Numbered from the stretch's first letter, positions 8,524 to 19,643 are shown. The stretch is 64,000 nt of DNA from Opitutaceae bacterium EW11 (GCA_003054665.1 QAYY01000008.1:109665-173664); one strand, 5' to 3'. Numbers and translations are program-made. The notes: generated by a model not told the origin, from the letters alone.

Positions 8524-10145
8524 GGGTTTCCCTCCGCATCGTAGGCATACGCGCCGGTGGTGACGACCGGCGTGGTCTCGAAATTGTGTTCAGGTGCGGG
8601 CGAGGCCGTTTTCCACTCCAGTCCGGTGGCGCCCCAGGGATTCGGGCCGGCTCTCCGGCCGAAGAAAAACGACCAGCCGAGATAAAAGAGCGGCAGCGCG
8701 TAGCCGACGGCGAGGATCGAGGCCCCCGCGGTCGAGAGTACGTTGAGCGTTTGAAACTGCTCGGGGTACATGTGGTAGCGCCGCGGCATCCCGAGGTATC
8801 CGAGCACGAACTGCGGAAAGAACGTCAGGTTGAAGCCGATGAAGGTAATGAGAGCGGCAATACGAGCGGTCCACTCGTGGTAGAGCCGGCCGGAGATCTT
8901 CGGCCACCAATAGTGAAGACCGCCCATGTACGCCATGACCATGCCGCCGACCATGATGTAGTGGAAATGGGCGATGACGAAGTAGGTGTCGTGCACGTGA
9001 ACGTCGACCGCGAGCGACGCGAGGAAGATGCCGGTGAGTCCGCCGACGGTGAAGAGTCCGATGAAACCCAGAGCGTACAGCATCGGCGTTTCGAACGTGA
9101 TGTGGCCGCGGTAGAGGGTCGCCGTCCAGCTGAAGACCTTGATCGCAGACGGCACCGCCACGAGGAAACTGAGCAGCGAGAAAACGACGCCGGCGTACAC
9201 CGACTGGCTGCTGACGAACATGTGATGCCCCCACACGAGGAAGCCGAGGATCGCTATGGCCATGCTCGAGGCGGCGACGACGCGGTAGCCGAAGACCGGC
9301 TTCCGCGCGAACGCGGCGAGCGTCTCGCTCACCACGCCCATGCCGGGCAGGATCATGATGTAGACCGCCGGATGAGAGTAGAACCAGAACAGGTGCTGGA
9401 AGAGGAGAGGATCGCCGCCGAGCTTCGGGTCGAAGATTCCCACGCCCCAGAGCCGCTCCATGGCCATCAGGACGAGGGTGATTGCGAGCACCGGCGTCGC
9501 GAGCACGAGGATGATGCTGGTGGCGTACATCGACCAGAGGAAGAGCGGGAGCCGCGTCCAGGTGAGACCCGGCGCGCGCAGCTTGTGGATGGTGACGATG
9601 AAGTTCAGCCCGGTCGCGATGGAGGAGAAACCGGCGATGAAGACACCCGCCGCCATCGCCATGACGTGCCCGTTCGAATACGTGCTGCTGTACGGGGTGT
9701 AGAACGTCCAGCCGGTGTCCACGCCCCCGGCGACGATCGAGTAGGTCGCCAGAATCCCGCCGGCCATGAAGAGGTACCAGCTGAGGAGATTGAGTCGCGG
9801 AAAAGCGACGTCGCGGGCCCCGATCATCAGCGGGATGATGAAGTTTCCCAGCACCGACGGAATCGATGGGATGAGAAAGAACCAGACCATCAGCACGCCG
9901 TGCATCGTGAAGAGCCGGTTGTAGGTCTCGGAGGTCACGACATCGCCCGCCGGCGTGAGGAGTTCGATGCGCATCAGCGCGGCGGCAGACGCGGCGATCG
10001 AGAAAAAGACGGTGATCGCCGCCATGTAGAGAATGCCGATGCGCTTGTGATCGAGAGTGAAAAGCCAGGAGCGCACGGTGTGCCCGGCCTCGAGGTAGCT
10101 GGGCATCCGCGGCGGCGCTTTGGAGGATTCTACGAGCAGGCTCAT
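8520..10145 (-). CDS. ctaD: Cytochrome c oxidase subunit I, A2-type caa3
   Basis: A 541 aa, 12-helix catalytic subunit holding heme a and the heme a3-CuB centre. The start at 10145 overlaps the ctaC stop (ATGA); a longer open frame upstream is just the antisense of ctaC. Ligand motifs are present: [11 protein letters not shown] (heme a His), [16 protein letters not shown] (CuB His and cross-linked Tyr), WGHHMF (two CuB His) and [14 protein letters not shown] (heme a and a3 His). The YSHP form in place of GHPEV places it in the A2 subclass, whose proton D-channel uses Tyr-Ser instead of Glu. This matches the cytochrome c-fused subunit II next door. Confidence 0.97.
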   Translation of the reverse strand: MSLLVESSKAPPRMPSYLEAGHTVRSWLFTLDHKRIGILYMAAITVFFSIAASAAALMRIELLTPAGDVVTSETYNRLFTMHGVLMVWFFLIPSIPSVLGNFIIPLMIGARDVAFPRLNLLSWYLFMAGGILATYSIVAGGVDTGWTFYTPYSSTYSNGHVMAMAAGVFIAGFSSIATGLNFIVTIHKLRAPGLTWTRLPLFLWSMYATSIILVLATPVLAITLVLMAMERLWGVGIFDPKLGGDPLLFQHLFWFYSHPAVYIMILPGMGVVSETLAAFARKPVFGYRVVAASSMAIAILGFLVWGHHMFVSSQSVYAGVVFSLLSFLVAVPSAIKVFSWTATLYRGHITFETPMLYALGFIGLFTVGGLTGIFLASLAVDVHVHDTYFVIAHFHYIMVGGMVMAYMGGLHYWWPKISGRLYHEWTARIAALITFIGFNLTFFPQFVLGYLGMPRRYHMYPEQFQTLNVLSTAGASILAVGYALPLFYLGWSFFFGRRAGPNPWGATGLEWKTASPAPEHNFETTPVVTTGAYAYDAEGNP

Positions 10146-11113
10146 GGCGCGGCAGGCGAAGGTTGCGGCGCGGCGGAGGCCGCCGTCGGCAGCGACTTGA
10201 GGTAGGCGATCAGGTCGAGCAAGTCGGACTCCGAGACGACGCCCTGGAAAGACGGCATGATCGGCTGGTAGCCGGCGACCACCTGCTTTGTCGGGAGAAG
10301 GATTGAATCGCGCAGGTATTCGTCTCCTGCGTACACGAAAGTGCCGTCCTGGAGGGGCACCATCGAGCCGTAGACGTTCAGCAGCGGAGGCGCGTGGATC
10401 TGCGACGGTTGATCGTGGCAACCGGAGCAGCTGTATTTTGTGAACAGCTCCCGGCCGCGTTCCGCGATGCGCGGCGTGGGCCCGCACGTCAGCCAGGCGG
10501 CGTAGGCGTCGGGCGACATCACGACGATCCTGCCGGTCATCTGAGAGTGTTTTGTCCCGCAGTATTGCGTGCAATAGAGGGGGTAGACGCCTTCCCGCGT
10601 GGGCTTGAACCAGACGCTGACGGTTTTGCCGGGCACCGCGTCCTGCTTCACTCGGAATTCCGGAGCGAAGAAACTGTGGATCACGTCCTCGGATGAAAGC
10701 AGGAGGCGCACGTCTCGACCCAGCGGAACGTGCAGTTCGTCGAACTCACGGCGCCCATTCGGGTGGCGGATGTCCCACATCCATTGCCGGCCGACGACGT
10801 TGATGGAGTAGGCGTCTGCCGGGACACGCTCCATGTCGAGGTACACCCGTGCTCCCCAGAAAAAGAAGCCGAGAAAGCCGACGGTCGTCAGGCCGATCCA
10901 CGTGGCTTCGAACTTCCACGTCGACACCTCGAGCGGGCCGCGTCGGGCCGGCGAACCGCGCCGATAGCGGATGAGAAACGTGAGGTTGAGCAGAACGAGA
11001 ACCGCAACCACCACGGCGCTGGCGAGGACCAGGGACCAGAAAAGCGCATCGACCCGAGGCGCGACGGAACTGGCGCCCGAGGAGAAAAACGCTGCGATGC
11101 CCGGGCGGTTCAT
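10142..11113 (-). CDS. ctaC: Cytochrome c oxidase subunit II fused to cytochrome c (caa3)
   Basis: A 323 aa protein. Two N-terminal transmembrane helices (about 23-47 and 68-90) anchor a periplasmic cupredoxin domain with the CuA site: the His in [11 protein letters not shown] and [12 protein letters not shown] (Cys, Cys, His, Met). A C-terminal cytochrome c domain with CSGCH near residue 247 and a later PIMPSF axial Met makes it caa3-type, so the oxidase can take electrons directly. It starts at 11113, with an ATGA overlap with sco, and overlaps ctaD at its end. A long frame further upstream is antisense coincidence. Confidence 0.96.
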   Translation of the reverse strand: MNRPGIAAFFSSGASSVAPRVDALFWSLVLASAVVVAVLVLLNLTFLIRYRRGSPARRGPLEVSTWKFEATWIGLTTVGFLGFFFWGARVYLDMERVPADAYSINVVGRQWMWDIRHPNGRREFDELHVPLGRDVRLLLSSEDVIHSFFAPEFRVKQDAVPGKTVSVWFKPTREGVYPLYCTQYCGTKHSQMTGRIVVMSPDAYAAWLTCGPTPRIAERGRELFTKYSCSGCHDQPSQIHAPPLLNVYGSMVPLQDGTFVYAGDEYLRDSILLPTKQVVAGYQPIMPSFQGVVSESDLLDLIAYLKSLPTAASAAPQPSPAAP

Positions 11114-12069
11114 GGCGTTTTTGGAGCCGGATGGCCGGCCGAGCGCCGCTCTTGCCGCAGCAGGTGCACGATGCCCCAGCCGAGCGCAAGCACGGTGGCG
11201 AGGACGGATACCTGGAGCACGCGCCAGATGACTGGCCCGTAACGCCCCGTGATCTGGCCGCCGCGAACGCAGGTGAGCACGAGATTGAACACGGACTCGC
11301 CGGTCTTCCCTTCGGAGGCGCGTCGGAGGCCGAGCGCGATATCGCGCGGCGCGAAGTCCACGCCGAGAAAGTAGCGGGAGATGACGCCGTCGGGCGTTGC
11401 GACGAGGAATCCGCTGGGGTGTGAAAACTGCCGCGGTTCGGGCAGTGCTTGGTAGTGAAATCCCGCGGCGTCGGCGAGGCGGCGAACGTCGTGTTCGGAT
11501 CCCGTTAGGTAGTGCCAGTGAGGAGCGGCTCCAGGTTGATCGAAGCGCCGCAGATCCCGGGTGCGCGCCTCCGCCGCCTCTGCGGGTGTTTCTTGCGGGT
11601 CGATGCTGACGTAGAGGAATTCGAAATCGGTGCCGGGGCCCGGCTTCACCTGCCGGAGCGACTCGATCGCGGCATCGGACACGACCGAACACAGCTGAGC
11701 GCACTGGTGGTAACCGAAAAGCACGACGAGTGGCCGCTGGCCGAAGTAGGATCGGATCGGCCGCACGACTCCGTCCTGCTCCGTCAGTGCAAGATCCCCC
11801 GGAAGCGCCTCGCCGATCCGCTGGTCGTAGGCTTGCAGGGCGGGGGACGTTGTTTGGGCGATGGCGGGATCAGGAGAGGCGAGAAGCAAAACGAGCAAGG
11901 CCAGCAAAACGAGCAGCCCTCCGACTCTGGAGTGCGGCGCCCCGGCGCTGTCCTTCGTGCGCCGACCCGACGGCGCGCGTGTAGTCGCGGCGAGCTGGGG
12001 CTGGCCGTCGAAGGCGGCGACAGGTCGCCGCACTCCGAGATGGAGAATGCGCGAGCAGGTGCGTTTCAC
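11110..12069 (-). CDS. SCO1/SenC family copper chaperone
   Basis: A 319 aa protein of the thioredoxin-like SCO family, which delivers copper to the CuA site of subunit II. One N-terminal hydrophobic segment (about 50-70) exports it, and the copper site is visible as CAQLC (CXXXC) near residue 127 with the distal His in FSHPSGF. A second C-terminal transmembrane helix (about 280-300) anchors it, an extra feature compared with classic SCO. It lies between the ACIII genes and ctaC, with ATGA overlaps on both sides, consistent with a role in maturing the adjacent oxidase. The first 45 residues are basic and low-complexity, so the true start could be later. Confidence 0.9.
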   Translation of the reverse strand: MKRTCSRILHLGVRRPVAAFDGQPQLAATTRAPSGRRTKDSAGAPHSRVGGLLVLLALLVLLLASPDPAIAQTTSPALQAYDQRIGEALPGDLALTEQDGVVRPIRSYFGQRPLVVLFGYHQCAQLCSVVSDAAIESLRQVKPGPGTDFEFLYVSIDPQETPAEAAEARTRDLRRFDQPGAAPHWHYLTGSEHDVRRLADAAGFHYQALPEPRQFSHPSGFLVATPDGVISRYFLGVDFAPRDIALGLRRASEGKTGESVFNLVLTCVRGGQITGRYGPVIWRVLQVSVLATVLALGWGIVHLLRQERRSAGHPAPKTP

Positions 12070-12470
12070 CGTCTTCCCTCCGCAGCCTCGGTGGGCTTCG
12101 TTTTCGCGGCGCCTTCGCGCGCCATCTGCTCCATCGCGCGGTCGATCGGGATGCGGACGCGCCTCTTCGAGTTGTCGATCCAGCCGTAGGAGTTGAGGTG
12201 GGCTTCGACTTCGCGGCGAAGCGCTTCCTGGTCCTGCTCAATCCCCGTCTTCTCGCGCCAACCTTCGGCAAACGAAGTTTGTCGAGGTCCGGCCGCTCCG
12301 GTCTGTGAAGACGAGGCGAGGTACAGCCATGCGCAGACCGCGAGCGTCATGAAGATCCCGCCGCCGAGGATCGCGACGGTGATCGCGATCACGCGCGGCG
12401 AAGCGTCCTTCGGCTCGTATCCGAGGTTCGCGGCGGGAGGCGCGGCGGCGCTCAGCGATTCGTGCGGCAT
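12066..12470 (-). CDS. Small single-helix membrane protein of the ACIII/caa3 cluster
   Basis: A 134 aa protein with one predicted transmembrane helix (about 28-52, VIAITVAILGGGIFMTLAVCAWLYLA) and a charged C-terminal tail with ELHLNSYGWIDN-type and VRIPIDRAMEQM segments. The VRIPIDRAM motif is found in small proteins encoded beside alternative complex III in several phyla. The start at 12470 overlaps the actF stop by one base and its stop overlaps sco, so it is translated as part of the run. It occupies the place of the additional small subunit in other ACIII operons. Whether it belongs to ACIII or the oxidase is not shown by the sequence. Confidence 0.8.
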   Translation of the reverse strand: MPHESLSAAAPPAANLGYEPKDASPRVIAITVAILGGGIFMTLAVCAWLYLASSSQTGAAGPRQTSFAEGWREKTGIEQDQEALRREVEAHLNSYGWIDNSKRRVRIPIDRAMEQMAREGAAKTKPTEAAEGRR

Positions 12471-13567
12471 CAGGTGGTTTCGGTTGGAGGGGCGATGGGG
12501 GCCGGAGCCACCTGGAGGAAAACCAGGAACTCCGGCCCGATGCCGGCGGCGGCGAGCGCCACGGCGAGCAGGCAAGTCGCGGCGGAGGCGTCGCCGAACG
12601 ACGGGAGGATCATCCACGCGAGATAGGCCAGCTGCGAAACGGCCAGACTGAGCGCCACGCCGGCAAGGACCGCCGACCTCTGTTTCCACTTCCGCGAGAG
12701 GAGAATCAGGAATGGCAGGACGAAGTAGAAAGCGAGCAGCGCCAGCAGGAGGTCGAGCCAGAGCCCGTGCGATCGATGTGCGTACCAGACCACCTCGCGC
12801 GGGAGGTTTCCGTTCCAGATGATCAGGAACTGAATGAAAGAAAGGTACGACCAGAAGATCACGCCGGTCAGCATCAGGTTGCCCCAGTCGAGGCCGATGG
12901 GGCGTTGGGCTGCGCCGCTTGCCTTCGGATCGAGGCCCAGGGCCAGCGCGGCAAGCACCGTGGCGGCCAGGCCGAAGACCGCCTGACCTGTCATCCAAAC
13001 GAGCGGAAAGCTGGTGGAATACCAGCCGGGCTCCAGGGCGAGCAGCCAGTCGACGGCAAGTAGGTGAAGCACGAATACCAGAACGATCAGCCCCACGGGA
13101 CCGAAGGCGCCCCGGTCGCGGTGGCCGGTTTCGCGAACTCGACGGTCGCGGCGCGCCGCGAGCCAGAAGAGAAAAAACGCAGCGGCGTAGCCGACGGCGC
13201 GCACCGCCGTCGCCGCGTGGCCAAGGTACGCGCGGAGCATGCCGGTCTGTCCGAATTGGGGTGAGGGTGGGGCCAACCAGAGCAGCGGCAGCGCGAGCAG
13301 CCAGAGCCACGGAAGAAGCGAGATTCCTGCCCGGAGAAACGGCTGGAGAGCGTCGCCCCACTGCCCGCCGGTGCTACGGTAGATGAGGAGGAATACGAGC
13401 GAACCGAGAGCGGGCGAAAGCCACGCGAAGACGGCGAAGCGATAGGCGTGGACAATGTCCGAGGGACGGAAGACCGCGAGAATCAGAGCCGCGGCCAATC
13501 CAACGGCACCAACGGCCGCCGACAGGTTTCGCGCCCTGCGAAGACGGGTGGGGACTTGGGTCTTCAT
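12470..13567 (-). CDS. actF: Alternative complex III subunit ActF (NrfD-like membrane subunit)
   Basis: A 365 aa protein with about ten predicted transmembrane helices, related to NrfD/ActC membrane subunits. It follows actE with an ATGA overlap and precedes the 134 aa protein. Recognisable segments include GHAATAVRAVGYAAAFFLFWLAARR and FIQFLIIWNGNLPREVVWY, the latter typical of ActF. In ACIII, ActC and ActF are the two quinol-facing membrane modules; ActF carries no redox cofactor. It is the last of the six core act genes. Confidence 0.9.
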   Translation of the reverse strand: MKTQVPTRLRRARNLSAAVGAVGLAAALILAVFRPSDIVHAYRFAVFAWLSPALGSLVFLLIYRSTGGQWGDALQPFLRAGISLLPWLWLLALPLLWLAPPSPQFGQTGMLRAYLGHAATAVRAVGYAAAFFLFWLAARRDRRVRETGHRDRGAFGPVGLIVLVFVLHLLAVDWLLALEPGWYSTSFPLVWMTGQAVFGLAATVLAALALGLDPKASGAAQRPIGLDWGNLMLTGVIFWSYLSFIQFLIIWNGNLPREVVWYAHRSHGLWLDLLLALLAFYFVLPFLILLSRKWKQRSAVLAGVALSLAVSQLAYLAWMILPSFGDASAATCLLAVALAAAGIGPEFLVFLQVAPAPIAPPTETT

Positions 13568-14175
13568 GGCCCGGCCAGTCCGTCCCTTTCAGTGGCAGGC
13601 ACGTCTTCGGGCAGCGCGTTCTGGCTGCGTTGCAGTGCCCGAATGTAGGCGGCGATCGCCCAGCGGTCGGCTTCGCGTACTCGGTCGCCGTAAGCGTACA
13701 TCATTCCGTAGCCGTGAGTCATGACGGCGACGAAATGCCCGATCGGCGCATTCCGAAGTCGCTCGTCGTGGAACGACGGCGGGGCGGGAAATCCGCGTCG
13801 CACCACGATGCCCCGGCCGTAGCCGTCGGGCCCGTGGCAAACGGCACAGTACACGTTGAACTCGGTTTGCCCGCGCTTGAGCAGCTCGGGCGTGAGCCGA
13901 ACCGGGAGTTCGGCGATTCCCTCCAGCTCCGTGCGCGACTCGGCGGCGCTCGTGCGAACCGCGTTGGATCCGTGTGGCACCGTGTGAGCAGGTGGGTGCT
14001 GCGCTGTGGTGCCGTTGGCGAAATGCGGGTTTGGCGTCTCCGTGCGGTAACTCGCCTGCTTCTTCATGTTGTCGCAGCCGGCGAGCAGGATAACCGCGAG
14101 GCCGGCAACTACGCCCATCACGGACCTGGAGGGCGAACCCGCCGGTCCGCCACGTTTCGCTCTCCCGTGTGTCAC
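13564..14175 (-). CDS. actE: Alternative complex III subunit ActE, monoheme c lipoprotein
   Basis: A 203 aa lipoprotein. The chosen start is GTG at 14175, which overlaps the actD stop (GTGA) as its neighbours do; a later ATG at 14118 would give a shorter signal. The signal ends in a lipobox (VILLAGC, Cys near residue 32), so the mature protein is lipid-anchored on the periplasmic face. A single heme site CAVCH lies near residue 112, with axial Met candidates in HGYGMMYAYGDRV. In ACIII it carries electrons out of the complex toward cytochrome c or directly to the caa3 oxidase. Confidence 0.92.
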   Translation of the reverse strand: MTHGRAKRGGPAGSPSRSVMGVVAGLAVILLAGCDNMKKQASYRTETPNPHFANGTTAQHPPAHTVPHGSNAVRTSAAESRTELEGIAELPVRLTPELLKRGQTEFNVYCAVCHGPDGYGRGIVVRRGFPAPPSFHDERLRNAPIGHFVAVMTHGYGMMYAYGDRVREADRWAIAAYIRALQRSQNALPEDVPATERDGLAGP

Positions 14176-14696
14176 GACGGCACCTCCCGCACATCGGCTT
14201 CGGGGCCGAACAATTCGAGCGTTCTCTGCCGATCCGTGAGCGCCTCGTCGGCGTCGACGCAGAGGAAGAAGCGATCCTGCGAAGCTCGCAGGAATCGCGG
14301 ATCGTTGAAAACGGGATGGTCGAGCCGCGGCAGCCGGCAGAACCAGAGCAGCGCGGCGAGGCCCGCCAGGGCGGCGGAGAGCACCGTGAGTTCGAAGGTC
14401 ACGGGAATGTACGAGGGCCAGCTGTGAATCGGACGGCCGCCGACATTCAGCGTGTAATTGCGGCACGCGTACCACTGGAGGAGATACGCCGAAACGGCGC
14501 CGACGATGCCGGCGGCAAACAGCACCCAACCGATGCGGGTGGGGCGTCCGGGCGTGAGTTCGTCGATCTCGTCGTCGGAGTACGGCGAATACACCTGCAG
14601 GCGGCCGAAGCCGGCCGCCCGGAAGCGGCGGAGCGCTGCCTTGAGCGGCTCGGCCGACTCGTACATCGCGAGCAGCCCCTGCGCGTGGTCGCTCAT
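14172..14696 (-). CDS. actD: Alternative complex III subunit ActD
   Basis: A 174 aa membrane protein with two predicted helices (about 54-74 and 98-120) between soluble ends, matching the DUF3341 family. The N-terminal [23 protein letters not shown] and [11 protein letters not shown] stretches are typical of ActD. The start at 14696 overlaps the actC stop, and the stop overlaps the GTG of actE. It has no cofactor motif and is regarded as a structural subunit linking the membrane modules. Confidence 0.92.
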   Translation of the reverse strand: MSDHAQGLLAMYESAEPLKAALRRFRAAGFGRLQVYSPYSDDEIDELTPGRPTRIGWVLFAAGIVGAVSAYLLQWYACRNYTLNVGGRPIHSWPSYIPVTFELTVLSAALAGLAALLWFCRLPRLDHPVFNDPRFLRASQDRFFLCVDADEALTDRQRTLELFGPEADVREVPS

Positions 14697-16057
14697 GCGC
14701 CCTCCTTTTTCGCCGCCATGCGGCGCATCTCCGCCAGGGAGATGGCCGGCAGGTAGCGAATGAAAAGAAACAGCAGCGAGCCGAAGAGTCCGAACGTGCC
14801 GAGAAGCGTCGACCAATCCCAGAACGTCCCGTGAAACATTCCCCAGGACGACGGCAGGAAGTCGCGATGCAGGCTCGTCACGACGATGACGTACCGTTCG
14901 AGCCACATGCCGATGTTGACGAGGATCGACACGGACCAGAGCAGCGCGGGATTCCGTCTCCAGCTTTTCACCCAGAGCAGCTGCGGGACGAGGATGTTGC
15001 AGAAAACGAGGGTCCAGAAGGCGGGGGCGTACGGACCGGCGAGCCGATTGACCGAGAGGTAGCGCTCAAACGTGTCGTTGCTGTACCACGACATGAAGAA
15101 CTCGCTGAAATACCCGTAGGCCACCATCCAGCCCGTCGCCATCAGCACCTTGCCCATGAGTTCGAGGTGCCGGTCGGTGATGTAGGACTTCAGTCCGTAG
15201 ACGGCGCGCAGCGGGATGGTCAGCGTGAGCACCATCGCGAAACCGGAGAAGATGGCGCCGGCGACGAAATACGGCGGGAAGATCGTCGAATGCCATCCCG
15301 GCAGCTGCGCTACGGCGAAGTCGAGCCCCACGATGCTGTGGACGGAGACGACGAGAGGCGTGGCGAGCCCGGCCAGGAGGACGTACAGTTTCTCGTAATG
15401 ACGCCAGTGCCGCATGTCGCCGCGCCAGCCGAGCGACAGCAGCCCGTAGATTCTCCGCTTCGCCAGGGTCGGAGCTCGGTCGCGAAGGGTAGCCAGGTCG
15501 GGGATGAGACCGACGTACCAGAAAACCAGCGACACGGTCGCGTAGGTGCTGACCGCAAAGACGTCCCACACCAGCGGGCTTCTGAACTGAGGCCAGAGGC
15601 CCATCGTATCGGGATACGGCAGGAGCCAATAGAAGTACTGCGGCCGACCGAGGTGCAGGAGTGGAAAGAGTCCCGCGCAGGCGACGGCGAAGAGCGTCAT
15701 CGCCTCCGTAAACCGGTTGATCGACGTGCGCCAATGCTGGTGCAGGAGAAGCAGAATGGCGGAAATGAATGTACCCGCGTGGCCGATACCGATCCACCAG
15801 ACGAAGTTGGTGATGGCGAAACCCCAGGCGACGGGGATGTTCACCCCCCAGATGCCCACTCCACGAAGGAAGAGCCACCCGATGGAGGCGACCAGGCTGA
15901 GCACGAACAGGAAAGCCGCGGCGAATCCGAGCCACCAGAAGCGCGCGTTCGGATGCTCCAGCGGAATCTGGCCGAGGGTGCGGTTGACCGTTTCCGGCGT
16001 CTCTCCTTCGGCCAGCAACGGCTCCCTTGGCGGCGCGGATGGCTCGACTGTGCTCAT
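14693..16057 (-). CDS. actC: Alternative complex III subunit ActC (NrfD-like, quinol-binding)
   Basis: A 454 aa integral membrane protein with about ten helices. Family segments are clear: [82 protein letters not shown] and a [16 protein letters not shown] stretch. The VHSIVG and nearby Asp/His residues belong to the quinol-oxidising side in solved ACIII structures. The start at 16057 overlaps the actB stop (ATGA). Confidence 0.96.
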   Translation of the reverse strand: MSTVEPSAPPREPLLAEGETPETVNRTLGQIPLEHPNARFWWLGFAAAFLFVLSLVASIGWLFLRGVGIWGVNIPVAWGFAITNFVWWIGIGHAGTFISAILLLLHQHWRTSINRFTEAMTLFAVACAGLFPLLHLGRPQYFYWLLPYPDTMGLWPQFRSPLVWDVFAVSTYATVSLVFWYVGLIPDLATLRDRAPTLAKRRIYGLLSLGWRGDMRHWRHYEKLYVLLAGLATPLVVSVHSIVGLDFAVAQLPGWHSTIFPPYFVAGAIFSGFAMVLTLTIPLRAVYGLKSYITDRHLELMGKVLMATGWMVAYGYFSEFFMSWYSNDTFERYLSVNRLAGPYAPAFWTLVFCNILVPQLLWVKSWRRNPALLWSVSILVNIGMWLERYVIVVTSLHRDFLPSSWGMFHGTFWDWSTLLGTFGLFGSLLFLFIRYLPAISLAEMRRMAAKKEGA

Positions 16058-18945
16058 GCGGGGTTGTGGGACTCCTGCACTGCTGCGGGATTGAGCACGC
16101 GGGCAAGATACGTCGTGCGAGGGCGGGTGTTCAGTTCGGAGAGGAGACCGTAGTTGGTCCGCTCCTCTTTTCGGCGGACGACCGCGCTTCCGGCGTCGGA
16201 GAGGTCCCCGAAGACAATTGCGTCCACCGGACAGGCCTGCTGGCACGCGGTGGTGACCTCGCCGTCGTGAATCCGGCGGTTCTCCTTCTCGGCGCGGATG
16301 CGGGCGGCGTTGATGCGCTGGACACAGTACGTGCATTTTTCCATGACGCCGCGCTGCCGGACCGTGACGTTTGGGTTCTTCTGCAGGTACACGGGCGAGT
16401 CCTGGTCGCCGCGGTAGTCGAGGAAGTTGAACCGCCTCACCTTGTATGGGCAGTTGTTCGAGCAATACCGCGTGCCGATGCACCGGTTGTAGACCATCTC
16501 GTTGAGCCCCTCGGTGCTGTGGACGGTTGCGCCGACAGGACAGACGACTTCGCAGGGCGCGGTCTCGCAATGCATGCAGGGCACGGGCTGGTGCAGCAGC
16601 CTGGGATTGTCCGGATCGCCCTCGTAATACCGATCGATTCGCAGCCAGAGCATCTCGCGCCCGCGGGCGACCTGTTCCTTTCCCACGACCGGAATGTTGT
16701 TTTCCGCCTGGCAGGCGACAACGCAGGCGTTGCAGCCGATGCAGGTGCTGAGATCGATCGCCATGCCCCAGGCATAGCCCGTGTAGCTGACTTGTGGGTA
16801 CAGGGTCGGTCCGTCCTCGGACTCCCGCGCGGTGCGATCCAGCTCCGAAACAGGGACGACGCGGACCAGGTCCCTGCCTTCCATCTCGAAGTGTCCCTGC
16901 GTGCTGACGAACGGGTGGCGTTTTCCGGTTTTGCGCAGTTCGCCGAGGTTCGCCTCCCACGGGCTGTCCGCGCTCCTGATCGGGTAGGCGTCGAAACCGT
17001 GCGCGCTTCCGATGCCGCCGGCGCGCTGCCGTCCGTAGCCGAGATGGAGCGTGACGGTGGTGCGCGCCTGTCCTTGCTGGATCCAGACCGGGGCCAAAAT
17101 CGTGCGGCCGTGACAGGTGAGCGCGACAGTGTCCCCGGTCGACAGCCCGCGTTCCCGCGCGAGGGCCGGCGCCACAAGCGCGGCGTTGTCCCAGACGAGA
17201 TGGGAAAAGGGCCGGGGCAGCTCCTGGAGCCAGGCATTGGGCGCCCAACGGCCATCGAGGAGATTGTAGTCGGGTTTGAGGACGACCATCGGCGAGATGA
17301 CCGCCTCGGGCTCCGGCAAGCGCTCGGGGCCCGCATCGACCGACGCAGCGGGAGAAATGGCCGAGGCCGGAGACTCGCCGGTTCCGGATACATCGACGAC
17401 TTCGCTGTCGAGCCAGCGGCGCCAACGTTCCTCGAACTGTTCCGAGGAAACCCGAGGACGCCAGGTCTCGCGGACCAAGTCGTAGCCGGAGCGGCCCGCG
17501 GGATCGGTGAGCTCGTGGAGCAGTTCGATTTTCGAGACGGTGCTGTAGAGCGGCTCGATCATCGGCTGCACGAGCGACACCGTGCCGTCGAACGCGGCGG
17601 AGTCGGACCAGGTCTCGAGAATGTGGCTTTCCGGAAGGTGCCAATCGCACAGGCCGGCGGTCTCGTCAGCGTATTGCCCGAGATGGATACGCAGCGGCGC
17701 TTTGGCGAGGTGTTCGGAAAAAAGAACGTCCCCCGGCGCGGTGTAGGCCGGGTTCACGTCGAGCAGGACCAGTGTTTTCACCCGATTCGCGGCCAGCTCC
17801 CGTGTCAGAGCCGAGAGATCGCCCGCGCAGCGACCATCGCCATCGGACCGCACCGGCGGCAGCTTGCGAACGATGTTTCCGGCCGAGCCGAGCCGGCGGT
17901 TCATCGCGTCGGCCCAACGATGGAACGCTTCCGGCAACTCCGGACCGACCACGATTGCGGCGGTCGATGCGTGCTCTCGAAGATCGGCCGCGAGCCGGTC
18001 GACGAAGTGGGCGCTCTCTGCATCGAGACCGGAAATCGCCGGATGGCCTTCGATCGCTCGGGCAATGGCGTTGAGCAGCGCCGCCCGTCCTTGGGGATTC
18101 AGCGGAAGTCGATGATCTGCCATCGAGCCCGTTACCGAGGGCGAGGCCTCCGCGACGTAGAGTCGGTTTGCGTTGACCTTGCCGTTTTCAACTCGGCGGC
18201 GGGAGGCGAACGCGTGGGCGTAGCGCAAGGCTGCGGGGTGGTGATAGAGAAGATCGCTTTCGAGCGAGAAGATGACGTCCGCCTTTTCGAACGAGTAGTC
18301 GGCTTGCCGTCCCGCTCTATCCCAGCGCGGCAGTGGTGTGTGCTGGTACCAACGCGCTTCGGGAAAACGGCTCAGCAACGCGTGCAGCAGCCGCAACTGC
18401 GTGGGCGAGGCCGTGGGTTCCGTGAGCAATGCAAATCCGGCGCCACGGGTGGCGTTGAGTTCGCGCCAGTGATCCAGCCAAAGCGCCCGGAAGGCGGGCC
18501 ACGTGGAAGGTTCGCCGCGGAAGGTCGGCGCTTTCGAGCGCTCGGGATCGTAGAGCGTTAGGATCGCGGCCTGCATGAAGACATCGGTCGCGCCCCGGCT
18601 CTCCGGATGAGACGGGTTGCCTTCGATTTTTGTCGGACGCCCGCTGTGGGTCTCGACCAGCACGCCTCGCCCGAAACCTTCCCGGTCGAGGGTGGAGGCG
18701 TAGTAGACCGTTTCGACGTCGAGCCCTGCTTCGGGCGGGGAGACGTACGGCACGATTTCCTTGCTCGGAGGCCGGTTGCAGCCCCCGAGTCCTGCCAGTG
18801 CGAGCGTTCCTCCTAGCAGCTGGAGAAAGTTGCGCCGGCTGAGCTCCGCCGGCCACTCGGCCGCGCCTGGATGAAACTCATCCGAACCGCGCGGGGAGTT
18901 CGGAGGGACGGCGCGAGTGGCCGATTCTGAGACGGAGTCGAGCAT
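16054..18945 (-). CDS. actB: Alternative complex III subunit ActB, molybdopterin-like/Fe-S protein
   Basis: A 963 aa periplasmic subunit. A twin-arginine-type leader lies at about 36-56 ([21 protein letters not shown]), suggesting folded export. Residues about 60-660 form the B1 domain of the molybdopterin oxidoreductase fold, which in ACIII has no molybdenum cofactor. The C-terminal B2 domain has the ferredoxin cysteine sets: [35 protein letters not shown] with CTYC, and CQQAC, for four iron-sulfur clusters. The start at 18945 is two bases after the actA stop. It passes electrons from quinol to the cytochrome subunits. Confidence 0.96.
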   Translation of the reverse strand: MLDSVSESATRAVPPNSPRGSDEFHPGAAEWPAELSRRNFLQLLGGTLALAGLGGCNRPPSKEIVPYVSPPEAGLDVETVYYASTLDREGFGRGVLVETHSGRPTKIEGNPSHPESRGATDVFMQAAILTLYDPERSKAPTFRGEPSTWPAFRALWLDHWRELNATRGAGFALLTEPTASPTQLRLLHALLSRFPEARWYQHTPLPRWDRAGRQADYSFEKADVIFSLESDLLYHHPAALRYAHAFASRRRVENGKVNANRLYVAEASPSVTGSMADHRLPLNPQGRAALLNAIARAIEGHPAISGLDAESAHFVDRLAADLREHASTAAIVVGPELPEAFHRWADAMNRRLGSAGNIVRKLPPVRSDGDGRCAGDLSALTRELAANRVKTLVLLDVNPAYTAPGDVLFSEHLAKAPLRIHLGQYADETAGLCDWHLPESHILETWSDSAAFDGTVSLVQPMIEPLYSTVSKIELLHELTDPAGRSGYDLVRETWRPRVSSEQFEERWRRWLDSEVVDVSGTGESPASAISPAASVDAGPERLPEPEAVISPMVVLKPDYNLLDGRWAPNAWLQELPRPFSHLVWDNAALVAPALARERGLSTGDTVALTCHGRTILAPVWIQQGQARTTVTLHLGYGRQRAGGIGSAHGFDAYPIRSADSPWEANLGELRKTGKRHPFVSTQGHFEMEGRDLVRVVPVSELDRTARESEDGPTLYPQVSYTGYAWGMAIDLSTCIGCNACVVACQAENNIPVVGKEQVARGREMLWLRIDRYYEGDPDNPRLLHQPVPCMHCETAPCEVVCPVGATVHSTEGLNEMVYNRCIGTRYCSNNCPYKVRRFNFLDYRGDQDSPVYLQKNPNVTVRQRGVMEKCTYCVQRINAARIRAEKENRRIHDGEVTTACQQACPVDAIVFGDLSDAGSAVVRRKEERTNYGLLSELNTRPRTTYLARVLNPAAVQESHNPA

Positions 18946-18947
18946 GG

Positions 18948-19643
18948 TCAGCGGTGGCAAGTGGAGCAGTTCGTGAGGTGGCTCCGCTCGATGCCGTAGT
19001 GCGCCATCAGCTCGCGCCCGCGTCGCGGTTGGTCGGACGGCGGCGTCCAGGACAGCGAGAAGATCTCCTCCTCCGGGCGCAGATGTGGTGCGGGATCCCG
19101 GTGGCAATCGAGACACCAGCGCATCGTCAGCGGCTGACCTTTCGCGATGAGCGCCATTTTGCCGACGGAACCGTGGCAGCTTGTGCAGCCTATGCCTTTC
19201 GCCACGTGGATGCCGTGGTCGAAGTAGACGTGGTCGGGAAGCGAGTTGACGCGCGTCCAGCGGAGCGGCTGCCCTGACCGAGCGCTGTCGACCACTGGCT
19301 TGAGCATCGGCGTGTCGGTGAAGATCTGCGAGTGGCAGGTCATGCACGTGTGCGTGGACGGCATTCCTGCGAACGCGGCTGTTTGCACCGAGGCGTGGCA
19401 ATACCGGCAATCGATCCCGAGCTCCTGCGCATGATGCCGATGACTGAACAAGACGGGCTGGCCGCGAGCCAGGCCCAGCGAGTGCCAGTATGAAGAGTGG
19501 TAGTATTCATAACTTGCGTACGCGGACCCGATCGCGAGCAACGCCATCCCGGCGAGACTGACGCGAAAGACGGTCGTCGCCGCGGGCCCGAAAAGCGGGC
19601 GATGCGGCGGGTGGCTGTTGTCCGTTTCGTTCGGTTCGCGCAC
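18948..19643 (-). CDS. actA: Alternative complex III subunit ActA, pentaheme cytochrome c
   Basis: A 231 aa protein with one N-terminal transmembrane helix (about 23-43) and five CXXCH heme sites: CRYCH, CMTCH, CTSCH, CLDCH and CSTCH. This count is the ActA signature. It is the first gene of the 12-gene run, so its promoter should lie between 19644 and about 20080. It receives electrons from ActB at the periplasmic side. Confidence 0.96.
   Translation of the reverse strand: MREPNETDNSHPPHRPLFGPAATTVFRVSLAGMALLAIGSAYASYEYYHSSYWHSLGLARGQPVLFSHRHHAQELGIDCRYCHASVQTAAFAGMPSTHTCMTCHSQIFTDTPMLKPVVDSARSGQPLRWTRVNSLPDHVYFDHGIHVAKGIGCTSCHGSVGKMALIAKGQPLTMRWCLDCHRDPAPHLRPEEEIFSLSWTPPSDQPRRGRELMAHYGIERSHLTNCSTCHR

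Noticed and set aside
8457-10205. 582-codon plus-strand frame opposite ctaD
   Set aside because: Composition is His/Arg/Asp/Glu-rich, the usual antisense of transmembrane helices.
16027-18561. 844-codon plus-strand open frame opposite actB
   Set aside because: Antisense shadow of a motif-complete gene in high-GC DNA; it shows no domain and is arginine/glycine/valine rich.
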